Positions 9,388 to 17,108 of a stretch of DNA of 64,000 nucleotides are shown one piece after another. The stretch lies in the NCBI RefSeq assembly GCF_000265405.1, contig NC_018010.1, positions 1,942,501 through 2,006,500 of the forward strand, read 5' to 3'. A program made the translations under genes and the position numbers. The stretch's first letter is position 1. Each line of letters starts with the position of its first letter. The notes beneath the pieces were generated by a model. It made no database searches and was not told the DNA's origin. It saw only the letters and a program-made list of their open reading frames with translations. Origin of the DNA: Belliella baltica DSM 15883. Its GTDB lineage: Bacteria > Bacteroidota > Bacteroidia > Cytophagales > Cyclobacteriaceae.

Positions 9388-10864
9388 AAAATTAACACTT
9401 TGCATTCTAGTATTAGGAATTTACCTTTCTACAAATCATGCAGTTTTTTCTCAACAACAATTAGAATATACGCTTGAGGAAATCGTCGCAAGAGCAAAAA
9501 GCCAATCACCAGCTGCATTAAGTGCAGAAACCAGAAAAGAAAATAGGTTTTGGCAGTATAGGTTATTTAGATCTAATTATAATCCTCAGTTAAGAATTGG
9601 AGGTACAATACCTGGTTTTAGACAGACTTTCAATAATGTTGAACAACCTGATGGTACATTTATTCCTCGTGAAATTAGACAAAATTTAATGGATTTTGAG
9701 GTTGGACTACAGCAGGAAATAGCTGCTACAGGGGGGACAATTTCTGTTAATTCTTCTACAAACAGGTTTGATAACTTTATAGCTCCTCCAGGAACACCCC
9801 AAACTCAATGGACAGGAGTTCCTGTGAATATAAGGCTTAGTCAACCGATATTTAATTTTAATAGACTTAAATGGGATAAAAAAATTGAGCCTTTGAGGTT
9901 TGAAGAAAGTAAAAGAGAGTATGTAGAGGAGATGGAAGGAATTAGTAGAATTGTCTCTTCCCTGTTTTTTGACTATCTAGACGCGCAAGTTAACTTGGAT
10001 ATTGCAACTAAAAACTTGAGAAATTTTGAAGATATTTACAAAATTGAGCAGGGGAGATATAATATTGGAACAACTTACGAAGATAAGTTACTTCAAGTAA
10101 GGCTACAAGTATTGCAAGCACAACAGCAATTAGCACAAGCGAAATTGGATATGGAAGAAAGGTCATTGAGATTAAAATCCTATATAGGACTTAATGAGAC
10201 CACTGATTTAGTTTTAGTCCCACCTGCAATTATACCTTCATTTGATGTCCCAGTTAATGAAGCTCTAGAAAGGGCTTATGAAAATAGAGCTGAAGCATTG
10301 GGCTTTAATAGAAGAAGAATTGAAGCAGATGCTGAGATAGCGAGAGCAAGAGGTCAAAGATTTGATATGTCAATCAATGCTTCATATGGACTAAACAATG
10401 CAGGATTAGAATGGAGAGATATTTATTCAGATCCAAATAGACAAACTTTAGTGAGTTTGGGATTTTTCATTCCAGTTTTAGATTGGGGGAGAAACAAAGC
10501 AAGGATGGGTCAGGCACAAGCTTCAAAAAAATTAATTGACTATACTCTCGATCAAGAAATTATCAACTTTGAGCAGGAGATTTTTACAAAAGTGAAGAAT
10601 TTCCAAATGTTAAAAGATAGAATGGAGATCACTAAACTTTCTGATGAAGTCGCGGATAAGAGATACGAGATCTCCCTTCAAAGATATCAAAGTGGAAATG
10701 TGACGATTACAGATTTGAACATTGCCCAGCAAGAAAAAGATTCAAACAGAAGAGCTTTTATCCAATCTCTAAGAGATTATTGGACGGCTTATTATGAAAT
10801 GCGTGAGTTGACACTTTATGATTTTGAGAATAAGAAGTTATTATATAATGAAGAAATAGATTAA
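9380..10864 (+). CDS. TolC family outer-membrane efflux protein
   Basis: A 494-residue protein with a signal peptide (residues 1 to about 24, ending VFSQQ), then the repeated long-helix arrangement of TolC-type trimeric channels: two halves each with heptad-rich helices (about 165-250 and 370-470) and beta strands facing the outer membrane. The YTLEEIVARAKSQSPAA start and the LDWGRNKARMGQAQA block are typical. It overlaps the permease by 8 nt, completing an adaptor-permease-channel operon. The exported substrate is unknown. Confidence 0.92.
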   Translation: MNRKLTLCILVLGIYLSTNHAVFSQQQLEYTLEEIVARAKSQSPAALSAETRKENRFWQYRLFRSNYNPQLRIGGTIPGFRQTFNNVEQPDGTFIPREIRQNLMDFEVGLQQEIAATGGTISVNSSTNRFDNFIAPPGTPQTQWTGVPVNIRLSQPIFNFNRLKWDKKIEPLRFEESKREYVEEMEGISRIVSSLFFDYLDAQVNLDIATKNLRNFEDIYKIEQGRYNIGTTYEDKLLQVRLQVLQAQQQLAQAKLDMEERSLRLKSYIGLNETTDLVLVPPAIIPSFDVPVNEALERAYENRAEALGFNRRRIEADAEIARARGQRFDMSINASYGLNNAGLEWRDIYSDPNRQTLVSLGFFIPVLDWGRNKARMGQAQASKKLIDYTLDQEIINFEQEIFTKVKNFQMLKDRMEITKLSDEVADKRYEISLQRYQSGNVTITDLNIAQQEKDSNRRAFIQSLRDYWTAYYEMRELTLYDFENKKLLYNEEID

Positions 10865-10931
10865 TGAACATTTTATTGGTTAACTAAAAAATATTTTTTA
10901 TTTTTATTAATATTAACATATTAAAAAAAAA

Positions 10932-11363
10932 ATGAAAAATTCTAAAAAATTATTATTACTCTCTCTATTCCTTATTTTTCAAATTTGTTTTAGTTTCACG
11001 AAATTGAACGCACAGCAAACAGGAGGTGATTTTGGTTTACAAATCACAAATGATTTACCAAGTGGTTATAATCTTATAGAGGTGAGAACTCAATATTACA
11101 TTTCTTATTCTTTTGACTTTAATCAAAATTTAATTATTAATAATATATCTTTAAATGAACCAATTTTATCTAAAATAGAAGTTGATCAATATTCTCCAGT
11201 ATATGATTGGTCAGTAACAATAAGTGACTTTACATATGATATATTTGGAGAAAATCAAGTTGTATTTTCTTATAGTTTGATAGTAGAAGCAAAAGATCCG
11301 TTTAATAATTGGAGATATTACTGGAATGAGTTTTTACAACAAAGGATTGTTACAATCCAATAG
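10932..11363 (+). CDS. Orphan secreted protein
   Basis: A 143-residue protein of no recognised family. Residues 1 to about 28 form a signal peptide (KKLLLLSLFLIFQICF, cleavage near LNAQ). The rest is rich in aromatic residues, Asn and Ser in alternating beta-type patterns (ITNDLPSGYNLIEV, YISYSFDFNQNLIIN), suggesting a small beta-sandwich or beta-barrel exported to the periplasm or surface. It has no cysteine lipobox. It lies 67 nt after the tolC gene in a very AT-rich stretch and may be transcribed separately. Confidence 0.6.
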   Translation: MKNSKKLLLLSLFLIFQICFSFTKLNAQQTGGDFGLQITNDLPSGYNLIEVRTQYYISYSFDFNQNLIINNISLNEPILSKIEVDQYSPVYDWSVTISDFTYDIFGENQVVFSYSLIVEAKDPFNNWRYYWNEFLQQRIVTIQ

Positions 11364-11430
11364 TTATTAGTTTCAAATAAGTATTTTATAAATTAAAACA
11401 TAGAAATCTAACACTTCTATAAAGTTAAGA

Positions 11431-11451
11431 CCAAGATTCTAAGAATCTTGG
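11431..11451. terminator. Perfect inverted repeat between convergent genes
   Basis: ccaagattct and agaatcttgg are perfect complements separated by one base. The stop codon of the small minus-strand gene (11439-11441) lies within it. It sits between the orphan secreted gene and the SPFH operon and probably acts as a shared terminator; the T-run on the + side is weak. Confidence 0.5.
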
Positions 11452-11606
11452 TCCTTTAGCTTTTGTAGTCTTTTTGCTTTTTTCAAAGCTTCATAAATGA
11501 TCCATTCGATCTGTCCATTGGTGCTACGGAATTCATCTTCTGCCCATTTTTCCACAGCCTGCATCATCTTTTCATCTATTCTTAGGGCAAAGGGTTTTTT
11601 AGCCAT
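11439..11606 (-). CDS. Small ribbon-helix-helix (Arc-like) protein
   Basis: A 55-residue protein beginning MAKKPFALRIDEKMMQAVEKWAE, with the pattern beta strand (KPFALRID), helix (EKMMQAVEKWAEDEF), turn RSTNGQ, helix (IEWIIYEALKKAKRLQ). That is the Arc/MetJ ribbon-helix-helix fold, which usually binds DNA as a dimer through the beta ribbon. It starts 3 nt after the membrane protein and is the last gene of the SPFH operon. It could autoregulate the operon through the 15-bp inverted repeat at 12937-12973, but this is inference. Confidence 0.8.
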   Translation of the reverse strand: MAKKPFALRIDEKMMQAVEKWAEDEFRSTNGQIEWIIYEALKKAKRLQKLKDQDS

Positions 11607-11609
11607 GAC

Positions 11610-12086
11610 TTATTTCTCCTCCCAGGATTTTAAGATCTCTTCAATTTCAAGTTGCTTGTGTGTACTGAAAACATACTTTTTATTTTTTGTTTCCACTATA
11701 AAGATATGATCTGAGAAATAAATGTAAGCTTTGATTTTTCTTGAAAATCTTACTCCAATTCCGCCATACTCAAGAAGACCATCTGATTTTTTAACATACA
11801 CATTTTCTATTTCTTCTTTTTTAAACTTTGTCCACTTATTAAAGATTGGAGGATTTCTAAATGAAATGCCATAATCATCAACCCTCAGATCAAGTCTCAT
11901 ATTGAAGATAAGTGAAAATGCACCTATCATTATTGTTCCTATTATCAAAAGCATTTTCCATCCATCTTCACCTAGATTTCCAGTAAAATAGAAAACAGTG
12001 AGTAAGATTAGTGTGGGCAATTCAATTAATATGATTGCCCACATAATAATGCTTCCACGAAAATCTTGCCTCTCGTTAAGGACCAT
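11610..12086 (-). CDS. Membrane protein with two helices and a PH-like domain
   Basis: A 158-residue protein: two hydrophobic helices (about residues 12-34 and 41-62) followed by a soluble region of alternating strands (LRVDDYGISFRNPP, IENVYVKKSDGLLEYGGIGVRFS, AYIYFSDHIFIVETKNKKYVFST) ending in a helix (KQLEIEEILKSWEEK). This resembles bacterial PH-like proteins, but no family is certain. It lies 3 nt after the SPFH gene and 3 nt before the ribbon-helix-helix gene, so the three are cotranscribed and probably work together at the membrane. Confidence 0.7.
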   Translation of the reverse strand: MVLNERQDFRGSIIMWAIILIELPTLILLTVFYFTGNLGEDGWKMLLIIGTIMIGAFSLIFNMRLDLRVDDYGISFRNPPIFNKWTKFKKEEIENVYVKKSDGLLEYGGIGVRFSRKIKAYIYFSDHIFIVETKNKKYVFSTHKQLEIEEILKSWEEK

Positions 12087-12089
12087 CTT

Positions 12090-12938
12090 TTATTGATTCA
12101 AAGTTCCTACATTCAACACAGGGCTTGCAGCTCTATCCGAACACAAGACCACCATCAAGTTGCTGACCATAGCTGCCTTTTTCTCCTCTTCAAAATCTAC
12201 AATACCTTTTAATTTCAAATCTTCTAAGGCCATCTCTACCATACCCACAGCACCATCTACAATTTTCCTTCTCGCTGCCACAATGGCTGTTGCCTGCTGC
12301 CTCTGAAGCATAGCTGAGGCAATTTCTTGTGCATAGGCAAGATGAGAAATTCTTGCCTCTATGACTTTGATGCCCGCATGATGCAAGCGTTCTGAAATTT
12401 CAGCTTCTAGAGAATGATTGACATCCTCAACCCCTGAACGTAAAGTCACCTCAGCATCTTCAGCTTCAAAATCATCATATGGATATTTGCCCGCCATTTT
12501 CCTTACAGCGGCATCTGACTGTAAGTGTATGAAATTTTCGTAATCTTCAACTTCAAAAGTGGCTTTGAAAGTATCTTCAACCTGCCAAACTACTATGGTT
12601 CCTACCATAACCGGGTTTCCGATTTTGTCATTTACTTTCAAAGGCTTGTTTTCAAAATTTCTTACACGAAGAGATATTTTATTCTTGGTCATAAACGGAT
12701 TGACCCAAAAGAAACCATTCGCTTTCACAGTTCCTTTGTAGGCACCGAATAAGATCAGAACCATGGCTTTGTTAGGTTGAAGTGTAAAAAAGCCAGGAAG
12801 GGTCAAGATAAATCCCAAACCAAGGGGAAGCCCGAGAATATAAATCTCGTTGATAAATGAAAATACCGTGGCTGGAATCAGGGCTATCGCCACGAATACC
12901 ATCAAATAGCCAGAGAAGGGTTTTACGATTTTTTCCAT
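12090..12938 (-). CDS. SPFH/Band 7 domain protein
   Basis: A 282-residue protein with two N-terminal hydrophobic segments (about residues 10-30 and 33-52), then an SPFH domain starting NKAMVLILFGAYKGTVKANGFFWVNPF and running through VRNFENKPLKVND and VVWQVED, and a C-terminal helical region rich in Ala and Glu. SPFH proteins oligomerise into membrane microdomain scaffolds (stomatin, prohibitin and HflK/C relatives). Start ATG 12938 lies at the edge of a 15-bp inverted repeat. First gene of a three-gene operon. The role of this version is unknown. Confidence 0.88.
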   Translation of the reverse strand: MEKIVKPFSGYLMVFVAIALIPATVFSFINEIYILGLPLGLGFILTLPGFFTLQPNKAMVLILFGAYKGTVKANGFFWVNPFMTKNKISLRVRNFENKPLKVNDKIGNPVMVGTIVVWQVEDTFKATFEVEDYENFIHLQSDAAVRKMAGKYPYDDFEAEDAEVTLRSGVEDVNHSLEAEISERLHHAGIKVIEARISHLAYAQEIASAMLQRQQATAIVAARRKIVDGAVGMVEMALEDLKLKGIVDFEEEKKAAMVSNLMVVLCSDRAASPVLNVGTLNQ

Positions 12939-12973
12939 ATTGTAATGATATTATTTTGATATCATTACAATAT
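12937..12973 (-). promoter_or_regulatory. 15-bp inverted repeat at the SPFH operon start (operator candidate)
   Basis: atattgtaatgatat at 12937-12951 is an exact reverse complement of 12959-12973, with a 7-nt spacer. The left arm overlaps the first two bases of the SPFH start codon. A binding protein here would block the promoter or ribosome, and the same arms could form an RNA hairpin hiding the start. The operon-encoded ribbon-helix-helix protein is the natural candidate regulator; no direct proof. Confidence 0.6.
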
Positions 12974-13057
12974 ACAATTTTTATTGAAAAAGGTTACTAA
13001 TTTGAAACAAAATGTTTTTTTTTCGTTTGTTGATTATAGTACTTAATTTTATTTCTT

Positions 13058-13936
13058 ATGACTAAAAACACAATTTTATTTAGCTTGCTTTTTTTTGTAT
13101 TAGCTTTTCACTCTTTTGGACAAGGGGTAGATTTTCAGTCAATAACAATTAAAGAGGCTTTAAAGAAAGCTAGAGAAGAAAATAAACATGTCTTTGTAAT
13201 GTTTGGCACAACTCATTGCGGGTATTCAATGCAGGCTTTTTTTAAATTGGGAAATAGTAAAGAAGTTGGAGAGTTTATGAATGATAAATTCATCAATGTA
13301 GCTTATGCTAACCCAGAAGGAATAAAAGCGAAGACAATGGGTGAGTTGTTTGAATTTTCTACGTCAGAATCTTTTGTTAAACTAGAAAATAATGAAGAGG
13401 TCTTGTTTACCAACTATTTTGTTTCTCCAAACTTCTTATTCCTAGATCCTGAAGGGAATATCACGTATTTTTTTACAGGCAGTAGAAAAATTGAAAAAAG
13501 AATCATGAAAGCAGCTCAAAAAGGGCTGAACTCAGAGATGCAAACACCTTTGTTATTTAGAACATATTTCAATAATAAAATGTATCCAAAAACTAAACGT
13601 TCTCTAAGAATGCTTTCTGAAGGGATGCTTGTCTACCATCAATTGGAGATGCCTGAAAATTTGGATTATTCAGATCCACAATCCATTTCTTGGGGTGATA
13701 TCATTCTCCCGAAAGAAAATCAAGCACTTGCAACTAAGCATTTAGAAAATTCATTAACAAAAGGAGATCATTACTTTAATCAATTTTTAGCAGCTGTTAT
13801 ATACGACAAAACTGGAAATCCTGAAAAGGCATCTGTCTATGCCCAAAATGCAATCAATAATTATCCAAAACACTGGTCTAAGAAAAAAAGAGAATTGATA
13901 GATGAACTACTTAAAACTCAATTTTCTCTGGACTAA
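13058..13936 (+). CDS. Secreted thioredoxin-fold protein with single active-site cysteine
   Basis: A 292-residue protein with a signal peptide (residues 1-21, ending HSFGQ), then a thioredoxin-like domain: ITIKEALKKAREENKHVFVMFGTTHCGYSM, where a normal CxxC would read CGYS, and a later FVSPNFLFLDPEGN that matches the cis-proline region. The last 100 residues look helical and TPR-like (GDHYFNQFLAAVIYDKTGNPEKASVYAQNAINNYP). With only one active-site cysteine, disulfide exchange may be altered to chaperone or isomerase behaviour. It is monocistronic, ends in a strong terminator and is divergent from the SPFH operon. Confidence 0.75.
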   Translation: MTKNTILFSLLFFVLAFHSFGQGVDFQSITIKEALKKAREENKHVFVMFGTTHCGYSMQAFFKLGNSKEVGEFMNDKFINVAYANPEGIKAKTMGELFEFSTSESFVKLENNEEVLFTNYFVSPNFLFLDPEGNITYFFTGSRKIEKRIMKAAQKGLNSEMQTPLLFRTYFNNKMYPKTKRSLRMLSEGMLVYHQLEMPENLDYSDPQSISWGDIILPKENQALATKHLENSLTKGDHYFNQFLAAVIYDKTGNPEKASVYAQNAINNYPKHWSKKKRELIDELLKTQFSLD

Positions 13937-13954
13937 TTTCTACTGCAAAAAATA

Positions 13955-13985
13955 CCCCATCAAGAATCTCTTGATGGGGCGTCTT
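13955..13985. terminator. Bidirectional terminator
   Basis: An 11-bp perfect stem (ccccatcaaga 13955-13965 with 13969-13979, 3-nt loop) between the thioredoxin-fold gene and the convergent fabG gene. An A-rich run precedes it (useful for the minus strand) and gtcttt follows it. Confidence 0.8.
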
Positions 13986-13999
13986 TGTACTTCGAATAT

Positions 14000-14746
14000 T
14001 TATGTAAGCATCGCTCCATCTACCTGAAGAACTTGGCCTGAGATATAAGAACTCATATCTGATCCTAAGAATACACAAGCATTTGCTACTTCTTCAGGTT
14101 GGCCGCCACGCTTCATTGGAATTGCATCTCTCCAGCCCTGAACAGTCTTTTCGTCAAGAACAGCAGTCATTTCTGTTTCAATAAATCCTGGGGCTACAGC
14201 ATTACATCTGATATTTCTAGAACCTAATTCCAGCGCTACTGACTTTGTAAAACCTACGATTCCAGATTTGGAAGCGGCATAGTTTGCTTGTCCTGCATTC
14301 CCCTTGATGCCTACCACAGAAGTGATGTTAATGATTGAGCCTGCTTTGGCTTTCATCATGGTTCTCGTAGCGGCTTTGACAGTGTTGAAACAAGACTTGA
14401 GGTTGACATTGATCACTTCGTCCCAAGCATCTTCCGTCATTCTCATCAAAAGGTTATCTCTGGTGATTCCTGCATTATTGATCAAAATATCCAAGCCACC
14501 GAATTCAGAAACTACAGCATTCACCAATTCATCAGCAGCAGCAAAGTTGGAAGCATCAGATTTATAGCCTTTGGCTTTGATACCAAACGCCGCTAATTCA
14601 TTCTCCAATGCTTGTCCTTTTTCAACACTTGACAAATAAGTGAAGGCGATATTTGCACCTTCTTGTGCATATCTGATGGCAATGGCTCTTCCTATACCTT
14701 TTGATGCTCCCGTTATCAGAGCTGTTTTTCCGCTTAGTAATCCCAT
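14000..14746 (-). CDS. fabG: 3-oxoacyl-[acyl-carrier-protein] reductase
   Basis: A 248-residue short-chain dehydrogenase with the NADP-binding TGASKGIG at residues 13-20, NNAG near 90, the catalytic Ser/Tyr/Lys set (NITSVVG, then QANYAASKSG) and a C-terminal PEEVANACVFLGSDMSSYISGQ block. These are the signature positions of FabG, which reduces 3-oxoacyl-ACP in fatty acid elongation. Length matches the family. It stands alone on the minus strand here, unlike the fabD gene at 54.1 kb. Confidence 0.93.
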   Translation of the reverse strand: MGLLSGKTALITGASKGIGRAIAIRYAQEGANIAFTYLSSVEKGQALENELAAFGIKAKGYKSDASNFAAADELVNAVVSEFGGLDILINNAGITRDNLLMRMTEDAWDEVINVNLKSCFNTVKAATRTMMKAKAGSIINITSVVGIKGNAGQANYAASKSGIVGFTKSVALELGSRNIRCNAVAPGFIETEMTAVLDEKTVQGWRDAIPMKRGGQPEEVANACVFLGSDMSSYISGQVLQVDGAMLT

Positions 14747-14810
14747 GGTTTAATTTTTAGAGTGAAAATCAAAGTTTAAAATTAAGAAAAAAATAAGTCG
14801 TAGAGGAAAG

Positions 14811-14850
14811 TTCGCTCGCAAAGTTTGCAGAGGAGCAAAGGGACGCAGAA
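14811..14850. repeat. GCAAAG-rich repeat left of the GxxExxY gene
   Basis: The stretch ctcgcaaagtttgcagagg and gagcaaagggacgcag repeats the word GCAAAG. The complementary word CTTTGC appears four times on the other side of the GxxExxY gene (15477-15520), so the two flanks form loosely inverted arrays. Confidence 0.45.
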
Positions 14851-14965
14851 ATAAAAGGGAATATTTGGAAAATATTTTTGATCTATACATCCTTAGGATT
14901 TTGTAAAAAAAATAAAATTCTGTAAATTACTTTACTAGTTTAATTTCAATCTTTGATAATTTTTT

Positions 14966-15361
14966 ATGACGGAGAACCAGATTTCGAATTTTGTCATTGG
15001 TAAAGCTATTTATATTCATCGAAAGCTTGGTCCTGGTTTGCTTGAAAGTGCTTATGAAAAAATTTTAGCGCATGAACTTCATAAGGAAGGTTTTGAAGTG
15101 GAATCACAAGTGTTATTACCAGTTGAGTGGGATGGATTGAATATTGGCAAAGCTTACAGGATTGATCTTTTAATAGAAAGAAAAGTAGTAATTGAATTAA
15201 AATGTGTAGATGAAGTTTCTAAAGTGCATTTTTCGCAATTATTGACTTATCTAAAACTTTCAGATTTTAAACTTGGGCTAATTATAAACTTCAAAACTGA
15301 TTTGTTAAAAAAAGGAATTCATAGGGTAGTAAATGGATTAAAAGATGATTTTGAATGGTAA
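14966..15361 (+). CDS. GxxExxY family protein
   Basis: A 131-residue protein with the naming motif GPGLLESAYEKIL (residues 22-34: G, two residues later E and Y in place) and a PD-(D/E)xK-like core: YRIDLLIERKVVIELKCVD (residues about 70-88) with D, E and K in the nuclease pattern, then QLLTYLKLSDFKLGLIINF. The family is widespread in Bacteroidota, usually 120-135 residues, and its function is unknown; the fold suggests a nuclease related to Holliday junction resolvases. It is an isolated gene in a low-complexity gap between fabG and lpd, with CTTTGC-rich repeats on both sides. Confidence 0.88.
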   Translation: MTENQISNFVIGKAIYIHRKLGPGLLESAYEKILAHELHKEGFEVESQVLLPVEWDGLNIGKAYRIDLLIERKVVIELKCVDEVSKVHFSQLLTYLKLSDFKLGLIINFKTDLLKKGIHRVVNGLKDDFEW

Positions 15362-15469
15362 CCATTTATCAAGTATGTGTTTTATGTCTAGTATAATCAT
15401 TTGAACTCTCTCTAATTTTTAAAAATTGACCTCTTTAATATTAGCACCTTTGAAATTTTTACATAGACT

Positions 15470-15525
15470 TTGATTTGCAGGGAAACTTTGCGGGCTTTGC
15501 ACCTTTGCATTCCTTTGCGGGAGAC
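15470..15525. repeat. CTTTGC-rich repeat right of the GxxExxY gene
   Basis: Four CTTTGC words in about 45 nt (aactttgcggg, ctttgcacc, ctttgcattc, ctttgcggg). They are inverted relative to the GCAAAG words at 14811-14850, so the GxxExxY gene sits between opposing arrays. Confidence 0.45.
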
Positions 15526-15570
15526 CCTTTATTTGCTTCTACCATAATTTTTTTCTCTCCTTAAAAAGCT

Positions 15571-15578
15571 TATTTTTG
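15571..15578 (+). promoter_or_regulatory. -7 box of the lpd promoter
   Basis: TATTTTTG fits the Bacteroidota TAnnTTTG consensus and lies 32 nt before the lpd ATG at 15611. No convincing -33 TTTG at the usual spacing. Confidence 0.5.
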
Positions 15579-15610
15579 CATAGCTTATTTGAAAATTAAA
15601 CCTTAAAAAT

Positions 15611-17011
15611 ATGTCTTCAACGAAATATGATGTGATTGTAGTAGGTACCGGTCCAGGTGGGTATGTTGCGGCGATTCGTGCAGCACAACTGGGTCTTAAA
15701 ACCGCAGTAGTAGAAGCTGCCGAATTAGGTGGAATTTGCTTGAACTGGGGTTGTATTCCTACCAAAGCATTAATAAAAAGTGCTCAAGTATTTGAATATA
15801 TTAATCATGCGGAAGATTATGGAATCAAAGTGAAAGACGCTGAAGTGGATTTCAATGCCATGATCAAAAGAAGCCGTGATGTTGCCGGCGGAATGTCCAA
15901 AGGCATACAATTTTTGCTCAAAAAGAATAAAATCGATCAACTTTTAGGCTGGGGAAAAGTTCAGCCAGGTAAGAAAGTAGAGGTTGAAGATAAGGATGGT
16001 AAGAAGACTGTCTATGCTGCTGACCATATCATCATTGCTACTGGTGGTAGAGCTAGAGAACTTCCTGCTTTGAAGATTGACAATGAAAAAATCATCGGTT
16101 ACAGAAAAGCAATGACCTTGGATTCAAAACCATCCAAAATGGTCGTTGTTGGTTCTGGTGCCATTGGAGTTGAGTTCGCATATGTTTATAATTCTATAGG
16201 TGTCGAAGTGACTATCGTAGAGTTTTTGGATAGAATCGTCCCTAACGAAGATGAAGAAGTATCTAAAGCTTTAGAGAAAATCTATAAAAAGGCAGGTGTC
16301 AAAATCATGACAAGCACAGAAGTGACTGCTGTAGATACCAAAGGAAAAGGCTGTAAAGTTACAGTAAAAGATAAAAAAGGTGCTGAATCTACTATAGAAT
16401 GTGATGTTGTCCTTTCTGCAGTTGGCGTTGTTTCCAATGTTGAAAATATTGGATTGGAAGATGTTGGGATTTTGGTAGAAAAAGGTAAGATTAAAACTGA
16501 CGAATTCTACAAAACCAATATGCCTGGTTATTATGCAATAGGCGATGTAGTAGCTGGTCCAGCATTGGCTCACGTAGCATCTGCAGAAGGTATTATTTGT
16601 GTGGAGAAAATAGCAGGTCACCATCCTGAAGCATTGGATTACAACAACATTCCTGGATGTACTTATTGTATTCCTGAGATTTCATCTGTTGGATATACAG
16701 AGGCGCAAGCTAAAGAAGCAGGATATGAATTGAAAGTTGGTAAATTCCCATTCTCAGCTTCTGGAAAAGCATCAGCTGCAGGAGCAAAAGATGGATTTGT
16801 TAAATTGATCTTTGATGCGAAGTATGGAGAGCTTCTTGGAGCACATATGATCGGAGCCAATGTGACCGAGATGATTGCTGAAATCGTAGCTGTAAGAAAA
16901 CTAGAGACTACGGGAATGGATCTTGTGAAGACAGTTCACCCTCACCCAACCATGTCAGAAGCAGTGATGGAAGCCGCCGCTGCTGCCTATGGTGAAGTGA
17001 TACATTTGTAA
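15611..17011 (+). CDS. lpdA: Dihydrolipoyl dehydrogenase
   Basis: A 466-residue FAD/NAD disulfide oxidoreductase. The FAD motif GTGPGGYVAAIRAAQLG is at residues 12-28, the redox pair lies in GGICLNWGCIPTKA (about 40-53), the NAD motif is VVGSGAIGVEFA near 178, and the C-terminal active-site His/Glu are in HPHPTMSEAVMEA. It is the E3 subunit that reoxidises lipoamide in pyruvate and 2-oxoglutarate dehydrogenase complexes and glycine cleavage. It is transcribed alone, from the -7 box at 15571 to the terminator at 17039, so it is a free E3 shared between complexes. Confidence 0.95.
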   Translation: MSSTKYDVIVVGTGPGGYVAAIRAAQLGLKTAVVEAAELGGICLNWGCIPTKALIKSAQVFEYINHAEDYGIKVKDAEVDFNAMIKRSRDVAGGMSKGIQFLLKKNKIDQLLGWGKVQPGKKVEVEDKDGKKTVYAADHIIIATGGRARELPALKIDNEKIIGYRKAMTLDSKPSKMVVVGSGAIGVEFAYVYNSIGVEVTIVEFLDRIVPNEDEEVSKALEKIYKKAGVKIMTSTEVTAVDTKGKGCKVTVKDKKGAESTIECDVVLSAVGVVSNVENIGLEDVGILVEKGKIKTDEFYKTNMPGYYAIGDVVAGPALAHVASAEGIICVEKIAGHHPEALDYNNIPGCTYCIPEISSVGYTEAQAKEAGYELKVGKFPFSASGKASAAGAKDGFVKLIFDAKYGELLGAHMIGANVTEMIAEIVAVRKLETTGMDLVKTVHPHPTMSEAVMEAAAAAYGEVIHL

Positions 17012-17038
17012 TTGATCAGAATTAATTTTAATATTATA

Positions 17039-17073
17039 AGCACAAGACGAAAACAATTGTCTTGTGCTTTATT
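17039..17073 (+). terminator. Terminator of lpd
   Basis: A 10-bp perfect stem (agcacaagac 17039-17048 with gtcttgtgct 17059-17068, 10-nt loop) followed by a T-rich run. A GTG in the right arm opens the sigma factor frame but is an unlikely start for that reason. Confidence 0.85.
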
Positions 17074-17108
17074 TTTATAGGATAGTTTACATAATTAAAA
17101 GGCAACTT

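Noticed and set aside
17064-17108. GTG start of the sigma factor
   Set aside because: It lies in the right arm of the lpd terminator; a TTG with a good ribosome site exists at 17109.
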